A stretch of 64,000 nt of DNA from Larix kaempferi (GCA_027924585.1 BSBM01000646.1:741501-805500), one strand, 5' to 3'. Shown: positions 22,490 to 34,060, counted from the stretch's first letter. The notes: generated from the letters alone by a model not told the origin. Numbers and translations are program-made.

Positions 22490-23475
22490 CCCAACACAAT
22501 GATGGAAGCCCTGGGTTTGGCTAAGTTGGCAGAAGACAAGATTGCAGCCCAACAGTGCTCCAAACCCACTTTTGTTCCCTTCTGAAATATGGGTTCTCAA
22601 CGACCTCCCATCCCGCTAGCTCCTCGACCAAATCTTATCAAGCATTTGTCTAAAACAGAGATGCATGAACACAAAGAAAAAGGGATTTGTTATAATTGTG
22701 ATGAGAAATTCACTCGAGGACATACATGTGTTCATCAAAAACTTTATCTCTTGGATATGGATTCTCTGTCTGCCTCTAAAATTGGTGAAGAAGCTCCAGA
22801 TACAATGGATGATTAGGTCGACATTCAAGAGCCACCTATTGACCCCCCATCTCAGGATGACCAACCAGAGATATCTCTCCATGCTTTATTCGGCGTCACC
22901 ACCCCCCAAACAATGAGGGTCAGGGGTTACTTCAAGAAGCTTCCTCTTATAATACTCATTGATTCTGGTAGCACTCATAACTTCATTGACCCCCGGATCT
23001 CCTAACAGGCTGATTGTTTTGTCCATCCTTGCTCCAACTTTGAAGTCATGGTTGCCAACGGGGCACCTTACCTTGCAAGGGAAAGTGTCACAATGTGCGT
23101 ATCTCTCTGGAAGATTATAACCTGCGCTCTGACATGTTTGCCTTGTCCTTAGGAGGATGTGATGTGGTTTTGGGTGTTCAATGGTTAAGCAAACTTGGCC
23201 CCATCTTATGGGATTTTGCTGAACTTTGGATGCAGTTTTTAGTCAATGGGACACAACACAAATTTACGGGCTTACAACCAGGGTCTCTCTGCATCATCAG
23301 TTCACATCGCTTGAAAAATATCCTTAAGAATAATACACATGGTGTCATCGCTCAGCTCCATTCCATTCAGATGCACCCACCAACGGTCTCCACTACTTCC
23401 TTGGATAGATATGCAGGTTTCTTTGCTGCATCGGTGGGTTTGCCGCCTTCAAGAGACCTTTCCGGTAAGCATTTA
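22490..23475 (+). pseudogene. A2 gag C-terminus and protease
   Basis: Continues A2 from the base after element B's duplication. It contains KGICYNCDEKFTRGHTC (knuckle-like), the acidic linker, ILIDSGSTHNFIDP (retropepsin active site) and SLGGCDVVLGVQWL (second protease strand), then ends at the conserved SRDLSGKH just before the RT deletion junction. Several stops (near 22585, 22815 and 23002) and a frameshift near 23060 inactivate it. The solo LTR at 23476 entered one codon into the junction region. Confidence 0.85.
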
Positions 23476-24415
23476 TGTATTGGAGAAAACTCACTATGGC
23501 TTGGGAATACCACAACAGACAGATGACTACCATAAATCTACTCAATTCTCAAAACAATGCTATTATAAACGACAATGTTAAAACAATGGAGAAATGTAAC
23601 CAACCTCGATCCAACGTTTGATGTAGATCCCCGTTGGAGCTTTCAATCCGTGCACATCCAAGCACTTGTAATCTGCAAATTAGTCTTGACAAACAATATA
23701 TAACAAGTACATGTGATATATGAATAACATTAACATCATCAATAACAATGGTCCATAATATCATAAGCAAACGAAACCCAATGTATAATAAATGTCATTC
23801 ACACCATGAATGGACGAGAATATGAGTATTTCTATTAATGAACAAGAAGAAGTACAAAGTGATACGACCTCTTGCCGACAACCAATCTGAACCAAGATCT
23901 AGATCAATCCACTTGTGACTCCACCACTTCAATCCTCCATGAATGGCAAACTCAAACTAGAAAGGAGTTTGGAAGGTGAACATAACTGGTTCACAACTAC
24001 AAGGATCAATGAGTGCAGACTCAAGATAGGGCAAAAATCCACTAGAGTGCCTTTACTATTCTCTTCCTCCTCCTGTCCATAAGCCATATGTGCTCAATAT
24101 ATAGTCCTCTCAAAGGTAGGTGAAAGGACTCATCGAGATGCTACTTGGGCAGATGGAGAGCCAAAGGTCACCCAATGACCGCTTTTTGGGAGTAAAAAGT
24201 AATAAAATAGTGGTTTTTACCATTTTACTTGATACCCGCGGGCTATATGGATGCAACTCGCGGGTACGCATGCTATAGTGATGCAACATGCAGGTAGGAT
24301 AAAAAATAGGATAAACTAGTATCACTGAAGGATGAAAATGGATCTGAGTCACTGAAATGGATCCTACCGGCCAAAGAATGTTGATGCTCACAGGGTGGAA
24401 GATTTATGTGTAACA
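23476..24415 (-). mobile_element. Solo LTR of the B family inside A2
   Basis: 940 bp, TGTATTGGAG to GTGTAACA, aligned along its whole length with the LTRs of element B. The TSD attta is perfect (23471-23475 and 24416-24420). No internal sequence remains, the expected result of recombination between two LTRs. Orientation is inferred from the LTR ends. It is more diverged from the two B LTRs than they are from each other, so it is an independent and perhaps older insertion. Confidence 0.92.
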
Positions 24416-24420
24416 ATTTA

Positions 24421-25074
24421 GCCACATCTACATCTCAGCAGGAAATGATGGCTATTTTGCATGCAGTATAGAAGTGGCAGCCATCCCTATTAGGGAATTA
24501 TTTCTGCATCAAGACTGATCTCCAGAGTCTGGAAAATTTCCTGGAACAACGGGTCTCCTCCCCAGCAAACCTGAAATGGGTTATCCAACTCATGGGTTAT
24601 GACTATGCGATCACTTACAAGAAGGGTAAGGACAATATGGGGGCAGATGCTCCTTCTCGCACATTTGATGACCCAATTTTTCTTACAGCTATTTCTCTTC
24701 TTGTTCCAAATTGGTTGCAATCTGTTCAACATGGATATCTCTTCTATGAACTCCATGCTTCGTCATTGACAGGGCACTTTGGGTTCCTCAAAACGTATGA
24801 CCGGGAACAATGTAACTTCTTTGGCAGGGACTGAAAATGACAATTCAACAAATGGTGGTTGAATGTGATACTTTCCAGGTCACCAAGGGTGAAATGACAC
24901 TCCTTTCGAGACTGCTCGAACCCTTGCCCATTCCTCCACAGATTTGGACAACTATTTCTATGGATTTCCTAGAAGTGCTCAAGTGGTACAATACCACATC
25001 TAAAAGGACACCATATGAAGCAGTTTATGAACAGGCACCACCAATTCCTCTTCCATACACCCTCAACAACTCCC
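24421..25074 (+). pseudogene. A2 RNase H tail and integrase remnants
   Basis: Resumes at LATSTSQQEMMAILHAV, directly after the GKH of the previous piece, so RT is absent here too. The RNase H C-terminal part includes FCIKTDLQSLENFLEQR and GYDYAITYKKGKDN. The integrase zinc region follows, with YELHAS..GH, then ECDTFQVTKGE, in which the second Cys of the pair is Phe. The join ISMDFLEVLKWYNTTSKR shows the deleted integrase core and is in frame here without a stop. A TAG near 24470 and a frameshift near 24835 inactivate this copy. Segment E breaks it at 25075, in the stretch YTLNNSL. Confidence 0.85.
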
Positions 25075-25159
25075 TGTTGAGGCCTTGGATGTGCAGGGTA
25101 TGCAAAGTGCTGGAATGGGTTTCTAAGCTCTCAATAGAGGGGGAAAACCCAAACTGAAA

Positions 25160-25999
25160 GGCTTCAAAAGGCCCTACACAAGGACAGTTCTATTCCCAGC
25201 CTGTTTGGTATAGTGATCTCCCACGGATATTCGGCCTCCACTGGCACTCTAAGATTTGATAGGTTTTGATCCAAAGGATCAGTTTTCAAATGAAGAAAAC
25301 CTAAGTGTAAAAGTCTGTAAAGACTAATCTACTTGAAGGAATCTAAGCTAAGTTAGACCTATTCTAAGAAAGTGTTTTGGAATAAGTGCAGATCAGCTTG
25401 ATATGTAAATAAATAAGATCATTTATCAATTAAACAAAAATGTATAAAGATCAATGACTTATCATGCTCAAGCTGTAATTAATTAATGAAAATCAACTAA
25501 GGGCAAATTTAGGTTGTTAAACATTCAAGACTTAATCTGTAACTGACATGTTAATTGAAAAATTAACACCTTTTGTAACTTACTGAAAGAATCATTTGCA
25601 GAAATTGATAAAATATTTTAATAGAATAAACTCTTTAAAACCTTCATAAACACATGAATCATGAGTAATGATAAACCAGAACTGTAGACTAATATGTTTA
25701 ATAAATTGCAAATATTAAGACAGTGTTAGATAAACAACTTGGAGAAATCTCATTCATCAAATAAACTTGACAAAAGACAAAAGTGGATCTGAAAAATAAC
25801 TTTACTGTATTCAATAACCAGTTTGCAAGAAACTACAAGCTTGTATCAAAACATAGCATCTCCAGCCTCTCCTGCAGATCTTATATCCAAGTTCCATCCT
25901 CCCTTGTCTATGAGGAATCATCTTTTTAAATAAGATTTTACAAAATAATAATACAAACAATAAATTCCCACAAACCAGGATTACAAAATAAAAGATAAC
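25160..25999. other. Segment E left non-coding region
   Basis: AT-rich, no open frame of interest, no repeat recognised. It would be the 3' flank of the minus-strand gene. Confidence 0.4.
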
Positions 26000-28900
26000 C
26001 TAATGGCATAGAAACTCTTTCCGTTTGTCCCAAATCTCTAACAACTCATCTATAATCAGATAATTGAATGATTCAAGCCCCAGTTGGGTATTGCATTCGA
26101 ATGTTTCCATCTCATTCTTTGCCAGCTTATGCCAAATTCGGATAAAGACTTGGATTTTACGTTCCAAGGAAACTGGTTTCCTGATCAACCGCTCCACATC
26201 ATCAACTTTGACCTCTTCGAGAAGCTGGATTTGTTGTTGTGCTTCTTCACATTTGCACTCAATTTACTCGATCTTCAGCTTCGGTGGACAAGCATCTTCA
26301 ATGAGTTCCATGGTAGGCAACTGGAGAACCATCTTGAAATTATCTGCTGCATACCATCGCCTGCTACAGATGGCTTGGGATTTCTTGAGAATATCTTCGA
26401 CAGATTCATTGAGCTCAAGCCAAGTATTCAATGCACCTATGATTTTCTTAAATTGAAAGCTATTAAGCACAGGAAACCTTCAGGAGTGTCTTTGATATAC
26501 CTCTGCCATTCACTAACGCTTTCATTTTCCTTCGAAGCTTCCAGCCTTCTGGCTTTCTGCTGTTCAAGAGCACTATACATCTTACCAAAAGTGATATGAG
26601 TCTCCCTGATCTCATCCAGAGGGAAAAATAGCTTCTCCAGATACTCATGATACTCTTTATTAACTTGCAGGGACAAGTCTTTGAATTCATGAGATGTCAT
26701 CTTAAAGAAAGTGGAGGTAATTGCACTCACATTGTTTTTGCAATAAAGCAATTTTATGGATATTGGCAGAGTTTTATTTTGTACACCACGAAGTTTAACC
26801 TGCAAAGAGGCATTGCCTCGCTCCAAAACTTCTATCCTGTCTTCCGAGATCTTCCTAAGATCAACAACATAGGTTTCATGCTCCTCCTTGGTCTTTAACA
26901 ATTCTTCTTGCAACCTTTCCACTTCTTCCTTTTTCTGATCCATTTCCCTATTCAGTACCTGGACTGAATCAATATTTGCACCTACAAATGCCTCTAAAGC
27001 TGTGGTGGCTTCAATTGCTCCTATCTAGGGGTCATTGGAATGCTAATCCCATACTATCTTATTAGGAACAGACACTTCTAAGCCATCCTGATCAGTGTTT
27101 CTCTTCTTACCCCTTTTAACCACTGCCTTATTATCCTTACTGTAAAAGTAATGTCCAAGAGGGACTACTTCATCATCTTCCCATTTAGTTATTATTTCCA
27201 AAGTAATTGAAATAACATTTTCTGTTGAAACCAATGAAGGAGTCTGAGTGACCATGGAATTGGGCATGGGCATAGTAACTTGAGGAATAGCCATAGGGGT
27301 AGAAAAAATTTGACGAATTGATGAGAGAATAGTTGGGGAAGGGATTGAAGTGAAAGCTTTAGAAATAGGAACTTGATCATCATTAGCCAATGGTGGTAAT
27401 GGATAATGAATTGAGGGTGATTCTTTTTCAATACGTAATGATGAAGTGGATATGGGTAATTGCAGGGGGACAGTCGAAGACTAGGCTTCTGCAAAATAGA
27501 TGAAGGGGTGGAAAAAGAAACTGAGTTACCAAGAAAAGGGGTGGCTCTATGAGTCAAAGTATGGAACAATTGGGAAATAGAGAATGGTGGCATCACCCCT
27601 GTAGGTAGAAAATAAAGATCCTGAATAGATGGTAACAACAATGATGGAATTGTGATGTCGGGGGAAGTAGTAGTGAGTTCTAAAACTTGTTGATCGGGAT
27701 CACAATGATCCATTTCAATAGTGTCCAACAGGTCTGTGACTTTCTGTGAGTTGTGTATCACTTCTCCAGTAATTTATTCAATAACCTTGTCAGTTACCTT
27801 CTCAGTAACTTCTTCAGTCACTTGAACTGCAACATGTGGCTCATCTTCAACATCACTGTCAATAAGATCAACAATAGGTACTTTTGATGTAGAAACCTGA
27901 ACTTTCTGTCTCTTGGGAGGGTTACCCTCAGCCACTATCAAATCATCAACTACCTGCAAAATTGCAGCAATCACTTGAACATCCATAGTGACCTTGGGTG
28001 GTTCCACTGTCTGAGTGCCCAATACTGAAGTCAATTTTGCTAACTGCTGCTAGAAATTCTGAGAAGTCTGCAACAAGGATTTAACCTGCTCGGTTGTTTT
28101 CATATGAGAAGGTTCCTCCATGGGAGTTTTACCTTTGTCTCCATCTGTATAGGTAATCATCAGAGGGGCATTAGCCTACTGAATTTGCTTTTGTTCTCTA
28201 TCCCTTCTAACTTGCTCAATAAGGTTCAACTCCATTGTTCTTTGCCTATAGACTTGATTCTTTATTTCTTTCTGATATGCCATAATCTGTTGCTGCTCAT
28301 CCAAGCTTTTGGCCCTTTCCAATACTTCAGGGAAAGTGTTCATCCCTTGATAGATGGAATCACTTGGGGAGTCTTCATGGACATAGTCCATTTTCTTGTG
28401 ATATTGCTTGAAGTGTGCATCCACGAATTTATTAGGATCATGATTTCTTTTGGGTGCTTTACCTAACTTCAAAGGAGCCAGCTAATCACCAAGCACTGTA
28501 GCCCAATTTGAGGTAGGAATGACTAGTGGGCCAAGGTTTAAGGAGAACTTAGTCCAGCCTCTCATTTTAGGACTAGTGAGCTTCTTGTATATTCCATCAG
28601 TGACAGTCTGATAGGACACTTCTTGAATAACCAACCTATCAAGTACAATTCTTGGGAGAAGGTTAACAATGTCACTTCCCCAAACTCTGATGTATGAGAA
28701 GGACTCATAAACATACCAATCTCCAATGGTATTGATGAATGTTCTGGCATCAACTGAAAAGGTAGGAGATTTCTGTTTGAGAATTTTGAAATAAATAGTG
28801 CCCATGAAATGGTCACAAATTTCATAAAGCAGGGGCACATAATTACTTTCTCACAATGCAGAATGGTATATATGGACAGGTGGAGCCTCATGGGTCCAGT

Positions 28901-29680
28901 TCCACCCTAAATTAGGATATTGAAACTCAAAACAGAAGACATCAAGGATGTAGGCTGATACGTAAAAAATGTGGCTTCTTTTAGGCAGGTGCCTTCTAAT
29001 AGTTTTGAATTATTGTTTTAAGTTCAGAAGACATAATAGATGCCCATGGAAAATATTCACCTGTAGTCAATACATGATGGGCTATGGGAGCCCATTCGGC
29101 TTTAAAAAATGAACAATTGGGGAGACCAAAAAGCCTGCAGAGCATGGCTGCGAGTAAGGAGTAAGGTTCCTTGAACCAAGTAATCGGATAAAGGTTATCG
29201 GCCTTCGGCACAAAACTTCTAGGTTTAACCATCCAGGATTTCATCATTTCATCAAAATTGAACCTGGTCTTAGATGATGTTATGAATTCAGGGCTAATTG
29301 TTTGAGCAGCCAGCTTAAGAGCAAAGGCTCTAATAAAAACTTCAGCACGAAAGGTAGCCAATTGCGACCCTGAAGTGTCATTAAACGATCGGTTTTTAGG
29401 GTTAGCGTTTTCTAGAATCCACTTGACAGGATCAGTATAAGGTAGGACAGCAGGGCGAGCTACAATAGTGATGAATTTGGGAAGCCCTAATTTTTTCATA
29501 GGCAGGTCGGTCTTCCTTGATGTCCGATAGGTCATCATTGTCAAAGATTTCATATATTTTGGCCCAATCCACTTGATAGGTTTCAGAGACTCTTCAACTG
29601 GTGTCTAAGAAAATGCCAAAGTTGGGGTCTTTGGTCAGTGAATCCTTGTGCAGGGTCTTAGACCGAGTATTTTGAGACAT
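26000..29680 (-). pseudogene. Long decayed ORF in segment E, unrecognised protein (~1200 codons)
   Basis: A nearly continuous minus-strand coding path from MSQNTRSKTLHKDS (29680) to a TAG at 26000, moving between frames near 29490, 28990, 27480 and 26450, with in-frame stops at 28482, 28176, 28050 and 27774. The N-terminal third is globular, with blocks such as WFKEPYSLLAAMLCRLFGLP and SPEFITSSKTRFNFDEMMKSW. The middle has VWGSDIVNLLPRIVLDRL and then Gln/Arg-rich helix (RQRTMELNLIEQVRRDREQ). Next come a Val/Glu repeat (VTEEVTEKVTDKV), a Pro/Ser/Thr-rich linker, a long coiled coil (KKEEVERLQEELLKTKEE) and a basic C-terminus. No gag knuckle, protease, RT or transposase motif is visible. It is coherent enough to have been one protein, but I do not know the family. 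Confidence 0.55.
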
Positions 29681-29989
29681 TTCGGCGAGGCTTGGGAAAT
29701 TCTGGTAAATAAATAAAACAAAATCAAAACCAAACCATAAACAAGAAAAACCGTAAACAACGAATGCGAAAATGACAGCAAACCAACCTGATAACAACTG
29801 AAAAAATGTGAAGGTGACCCTGGTAAGAAAATGGCAGTAAAATCCACGTAGGAGCGTAATTTTCCGACAGTAAAAATGATAATGAAAATAGAAAAATCAT
29901 GTATTTATGGTTTTTTTCGGTCTGATCAAATCTGGGCCGCACATTCAAAAGAAATGAGTGGCTAAGATTAACCCCTGGGGGATGCGGGA

Positions 29990-30445
29990 TCGATTTGGAA
30001 ATCAAACTTTGTTCAAAATTCTCGAAATCCGAAATCCAAAAATCCGGGTTGCGAGTTTCGGGTTTTACAAATTTCACAAAATAAACATACGAGTTTTCCG
30101 AAATCCGCAACCCGAAATTTCGGGTTTCGGGTTTCGGAAACGAAAACAAACATAAAAAATGGATAATTTTTTCCGCAACCCGCAATCCGCAATTTGCGGG
30201 TTTCGAAAACACACAACGCGGTTTATTGGCACAACGAGTTCCCGCAATTTGAAATCCGAAATTTCGGGTTTCGGGTTGCGAGATCAGAATTTATTAAAAT
30301 ATTTACACGGCCTTCCTGCAACCCGAAATTGCGGGTTGTGGGTTTCGGGTTGAGGAAATCGTAAAAGAAAAACAAACGATTCCCGCAATCCGCAATTGTG
30401 GGATTGCGGGATTTCAGGTTTCGGGATTTCGGGATTTGCAATGAG
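29990..30445. repeat. Cluster of about six palindromes built on CCCGAAATTTCGGG
   Basis: Around 30000-30050, 30090-30140, 30168-30205, 30235-30285, 30318-30360 and 30380-30440 the sequence runs (c)ccgaaat/ccgcaat words into their complements, for example cccgaaatttcgggtttcgg and ccgcaatttgcgggtttcg. Each could fold into a hairpin of 15-25 bp. The islands are about 70-90 bp apart and separated by AT-rich DNA. They lie upstream of the segment E gene, in its probable promoter or leader. Confidence 0.7.
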
Positions 30446-30673
30446 AAAATGATTTTTTGGCAAAATTCTAAGGTTTTATGCAAATCAGGAAACAACCAGA
30501 AACTTAGAAATCTTCAAAGGAGAAAATAAAGATAACTAAACAAACCAAGCAAAGGCGCATGATTGCCATAGCAAAGCAAAATTTTAAAAATTACCTAAAT
30601 ACCTTTATATTTACAAAATGGGGCTCCCATGCTCAGAATGAAGCATGGGATCTGTTGTACCTACAACACTCCC

Positions 30674-30970
30674 TAGTTCATGCAATTGACTCAGTTCTTT
30701 GAAACCGCGATCAGATTCTTCTCATTCTGTAGGACAATCTTCACATGGCAAGAATTCGACTGAAACAACAAGCCGATTAACACCATTCTGAGCGCACTTT
30801 TAACGCAGTTGATATGATTCTTCTTCGTCTACATCATTCCAAGCAATCCTCCCTGAAACTTAAAAGGCGTCAATGGCCTGGAATGCAACCCGAGGATGCT
30901 ACATGGGAACCACTCCTTCAGATTCTGCATCAATTTCCACATCTAAAGCTTTGAGGACAAATATTTTTCT
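30674..30970 (+). pseudogene. A2 integrase C-terminal and chromodomain tail
   Basis: Host A2 sequence resumes after segment E and aligns with A1 3702-3990 on the opposite strand. It contains the tail block equivalent to KQSSLxLQRRQW...QPEDATWEP, showing the same third deletion as A1, by which most of the integrase C-terminal domain is lost. TGA and TAA codons and indels make it non-coding. The tail before the polypurine tract is well conserved between copies. Confidence 0.75.
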
Positions 30971-30983
30971 AAGGGAGAGGGGA
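30971..30983 (+). other. A2 polypurine tract
   Basis: aagggagagggga directly before the 3' LTR, identical in its core to that of A1. Confidence 0.88.
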
Positions 30984-31375
30984 TGTTAGGAATCCATGTC
31001 AACCCTTCTATTTACTTTGTTAGTATATTGTTGTTGGATGCATATGCTTTGTAAGTTGTCCCATAGTATTTGTTGATCCATAGTTTGTATTATTGTTGTT
31101 GAACGCATATGCTTTGTAAGTCGTCCCGTACTAATTGTTGATCCATAGTTTTGTATTGGACCATGGTTTGTATTGACACATGGTATTGGCACCTAGACCT
31201 AGTATATAAGTTTGTGTTGAGACCAATGAAGGTACCGGTGAAGTTATTTGTATTGAGCTTGCTCAAAGGAGGTTTCCCCCTTGAAGTGGCCTGCGATCAA
31301 TAAAAGCGATTCCGAGTTCTGTTATTTATGTTATCTCGTGTATTCTGATTAATTAATTGTTGTAGGTTCTTCATA
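30984..31375 (+). repeat. A2 3' LTR
   Basis: 392 bp, aligned end to end with 10672-11074; the terminal CACA reads CATA. It is followed by ggagg against ggggg upstream. It carries the same U3 duplication, TATA box and AATAAA. Confidence 0.88.
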
Positions 31376-31529
31376 GGAGGATGATGAATATTCATAAACA
31401 AGAGAGCGAGAACAAGTGAACAAGAACAAGCGAGCTTGCATCAGATCTAGACACTAGAACAATTTACCTGATCTAGGAGGATCTATTTGACTAATCCAAA
31501 ATAAAGTCTTCAAATCCCAAACAAAACCA

Positions 31530-32893
31530 TGCCATGGCGTAGGGATTGTCAATACCTTTTCAGTGACATTCATTTCGCCTCAAATGGACTCCAGACGGCC
31601 AAGATATCGCATTCTGAAATATTGACATGACATGTAGAATTTGGAAAAAGGGGTGCCACGTGGCTTATACGGCACTGATGTGGCACACTCACAGAGCGCC
31701 ACATGGCAGGTTGCAGGTGACTTGGAAATGGTGAGTTGGAACATATGTGGACCTACTAGTATTCGACATGTGGCAATTGGAATGCATGTTTGGAGGACAA
31801 GTGGACCAACCAGAAACTGCCATGTGGCAGTCCGGTTAGCCACCTAATTGTTCAATTTACCAAAAATAATTGTTGCGAGGCCACGAGATTCGAGATCGCG
31901 ACCTAATGAACACATTCCCAATGCCATACCATTCTTCCACGGGTGATCCTTATTATGGCATATGGGAAATAATATGTTTGAATTTGAATTGTTGTATATT
32001 TGGAAAAAAAGGCAGGTTGAGGGCTTATCCCCCAGCCACATTATCTACATATAACCACATGGAACTATAGACCCAAGTTTTGGTGGAACCACCATATCAT
32101 TGTATAGATGTTCCATGTTAAAATTTCATGCCATGAATTATATCCAAAGTTCATGGGTATGATCTATTTGTTATGGGTATGATATATTCAATAAAAAAAA
32201 TTTGTTATATATAACATAAATCTCAACGGAGGAGAGGTCTGTGGATTTGAATCCGCAACCTCCTCCAAGCTGTACCAATGCCTCCACCATTTGTGCCGCA
32301 TGCACCTATTGTTATGGGCCACACACTATATTATATTTAATTTTGACCTAAGTTTATGCCCAAAAGGGAGCATGCACCAAAACCAAATTATGCATTATTT
32401 AAACTCTGTTTTATGCACAGTTCGGGTATAAAATTCAACATGGAGTTTGAGATTGGAGTTTTTGTAGAGATAGGTGACTGTACAGACTACTTGCAGATGT
32501 GTTTTCTTGTTTTTCCTGCCAGGAAGGAGACCTGAGCACCTGAGTGGAATATATGAGTGTTTATACTCATTTTTCATGATTTTTCGAGGGGAATGCAGTG
32601 GCAAAGACAGATTCTTTGTTTCAACTATAGATTTTGCATATTTACTCATAACTCTTGTATGTTCAAACTTTTTGAAGACTAATAAGATCGGCCCTCAATT
32701 GGTGCTGGAGTTGGAGACATAATCCACACTGGACAAACTTTGTTATCATATGGTGTCTACATTTTTGTGGTTTGCATCCTTGTTTATTTGCATTCTTTTC
32801 AATTATGTTCTCTTCAAGTGTGCAATTAGAATCCTTTTAAAGAAGTAACATGCAACTCAAGCGTTAGTTTAAGATCCTGTCATTTTTGGATCA
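31530..32893 (+). repeat. Element H 5' LTR
   Basis: 1364 bp. It matches 34067-35469 with frequent substitutions and indels, so the element is older than A or B. It contains two minus-strand tRNA-like modules (about 31885-31939 and 32243-32286). Confidence 0.85.
32243..32286 (-). other. tRNA/SINE-like A-box and B-box motif in the H 5' LTR
   Basis: On the minus strand an A-box-like TGGAGGCATTGGTAC (from 32286) is followed ~32 nt later by a B-box-like GGATTCAAATCC (32254-32243). The same pair is conserved in the other LTR. No cloverleaf is evident. Confidence 0.45.
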
Positions 32894-32897
32894 TGTT

Positions 32898-32909
32898 TGA
32901 TATTAGAGA
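32898..32909 (+). other. Element H primer-binding-like site
   Basis: tgatattagaga lies 4 nt after the 5' LTR and resembles the iMet PBS TGGTATCAGAGC with several mismatches. It sets the element's orientation as plus. Confidence 0.5.
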
Positions 32910-33022
32910 AGGCTAACCAAAGAATTGCATAAGTGTGAATGTTAAATAGATCAAGGATTAAATGTGGTGAAGGACAACTTGAGGAATTCAATCCAAAAAT
33001 TGGATTGAGATCAAGGAAAAAA

Positions 33023-34060
33023 ATGGCTTCATCGAAAGGTCCAGGAGGTGACCCTTCATCAACTAATGAAGAATTTCTTAAAGCTCTTATGGCAATGAAA
33101 GCTATGGTAGAAGAATTGTATGCAGATTGGAAGAAAACTAAAGAAGAAGGCACATCAGAAGCAAATGGTAAAGGTAAAGGAGCAGAACGTGGTGTTGACC
33201 CTCCTAAAAGTCCTCCATACTCTTCATCTTCTAGAATTTAATGCTCAATTTCTACTTCAAAGAAGAAGAATCTATGAAAGATAAATCTACATTGCCTTTA
33301 TTAAAAATCGATGTAAAATTTGATTTGTAGATGTATAATGGTGAATTAGATGCAGAGAAGCTGAATAACTGGATTAAGGATATTGGAGTTTAGTGCAGGA
33401 TCCAAAATATTGTGGATGAGTCCACAAAGGTGCAACTTGCTACTCTCCGTATGGGTGGAACAACCTTGATATGATGGGAGAGAAAGACCCAAGATGATCT
33501 CCGTACTAAAGGTGAAGTAATTTTTTCCTGGTTTGAATTTACATTTGCATTGAAGAAATAATTTTATCCATTGGGTTACATGCAACAGGAAGTCATGGAT
33601 TGGAAAAGTTCCAGGCAAGGTAAGGGCCAAAATGTACAAGAATATACGTAGGAGTTTAGGAAAAGAGCAATGAATTTGGGTGTTTCTTTATATACACAAG
33701 ATACCTTGTTGAAATACATAGGTAGATTACATGATTATCTGAAACATACCATTCTTATTTTTAATCCAACTAACATTGACAAGGTTAGTGTGCAAGCAAT
33801 TCATCTGGAAGCAAGTAGAAGGAATATCTATGGAATTTTCTCAGTTGAACAAAAGCAAGGACAAAGGAAAAGAGAGGATTAATCATTTTGCTACGGTAAA
33901 TAAGGGGGGTATAAATATTTCATGTTCTCATTGCCAGAGAGATGGGCATGATGAAGAACATTGTTGGAAGCTACATCCATAGTTAAAACCAAAATGGAAA
34001 AGAGGTAAGAAGAATACCACTGCTACCATTTAGTATGATCTCGGATATGAATCTGAAGAT
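33023..34060 (+). pseudogene. Element H gag
   Basis: Starts MASSKGPGGDPSSTNEEF at 33023; an in-frame Met at 32939 lies close to the PBS and is less likely. Early residues are hydrophilic and Lys/Glu-rich. A gag domain can then be followed through stops and frameshifts (MYNGELDAEKLNNW, about 33330-33380; QEYTxEFRKRAMNLG, about 33640-33680). A canonical CX2CX4HX4C knuckle, CSHCQRDGHDEEHC, follows near 33922-33963. After an acidic DLGYESEDE stretch the frame meets the second LTR. The rest of a normal polyprotein is missing. At least four stops (33239, 33328, 33980, 34030) show that it no longer encodes Gag. Confidence 0.8.

Larger units (their letters stand above)
25075..30668. mobile_element. 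Segment E: 5.6-kb insertion of unknown class in A2
   Basis: Alignment of A2 with A1 shows foreign DNA between ctcaacaactccc (ending 25074) and ctccctagttcatg (from 30669). The duplicated target is ctccc, or actccct with other boundaries. With the 5-bp reading the insert begins TGTTG and ends CAACA, the inverted 5-bp termini of LTR elements. However, comparison of the first ~900 and last ~950 bp by eye finds no LTR pair, and no PBS or polypurine tract is obvious. It carries one long decayed minus-strand gene (26000-29680) and a cluster of palindromes (29990-30445). It could be a non-autonomous LTR element with badly diverged LTRs, or a DNA transposon carrying a gene. Confidence 0.65.
10672..31375 (+). 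mobile_element. Element A2: second family A copy, split by three later insertions
   Basis: Pieces: 10672-12667, 22490-23475, 24421-25074 and 30674-31375. Removing the insertions and their duplicated 5-mers leaves about 4338 bp, almost the length of A1 (4323). Flanks are ggggg (10667-10671) and ggagg (31376-31380), read as one TSD with a substitution; the terminal CA of the 3' LTR has become TA. The order is 5' LTR, PBS, leader, gag, protease, RNase H tail, integrase remnants, polypurine tract, 3' LTR, with the same missing RT and integrase core as A1. Only the host framework is A2; the nested elements are listed separately. Confidence 0.9.

Noticed and set aside
25075-30668. Segment E as a standard LTR retrotransposon
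   Set aside because: Its ends and 5-bp duplication fit, but the first and last ~950 bp show no direct repeat, and no PBS or polypurine tract is visible. Left as unknown class.
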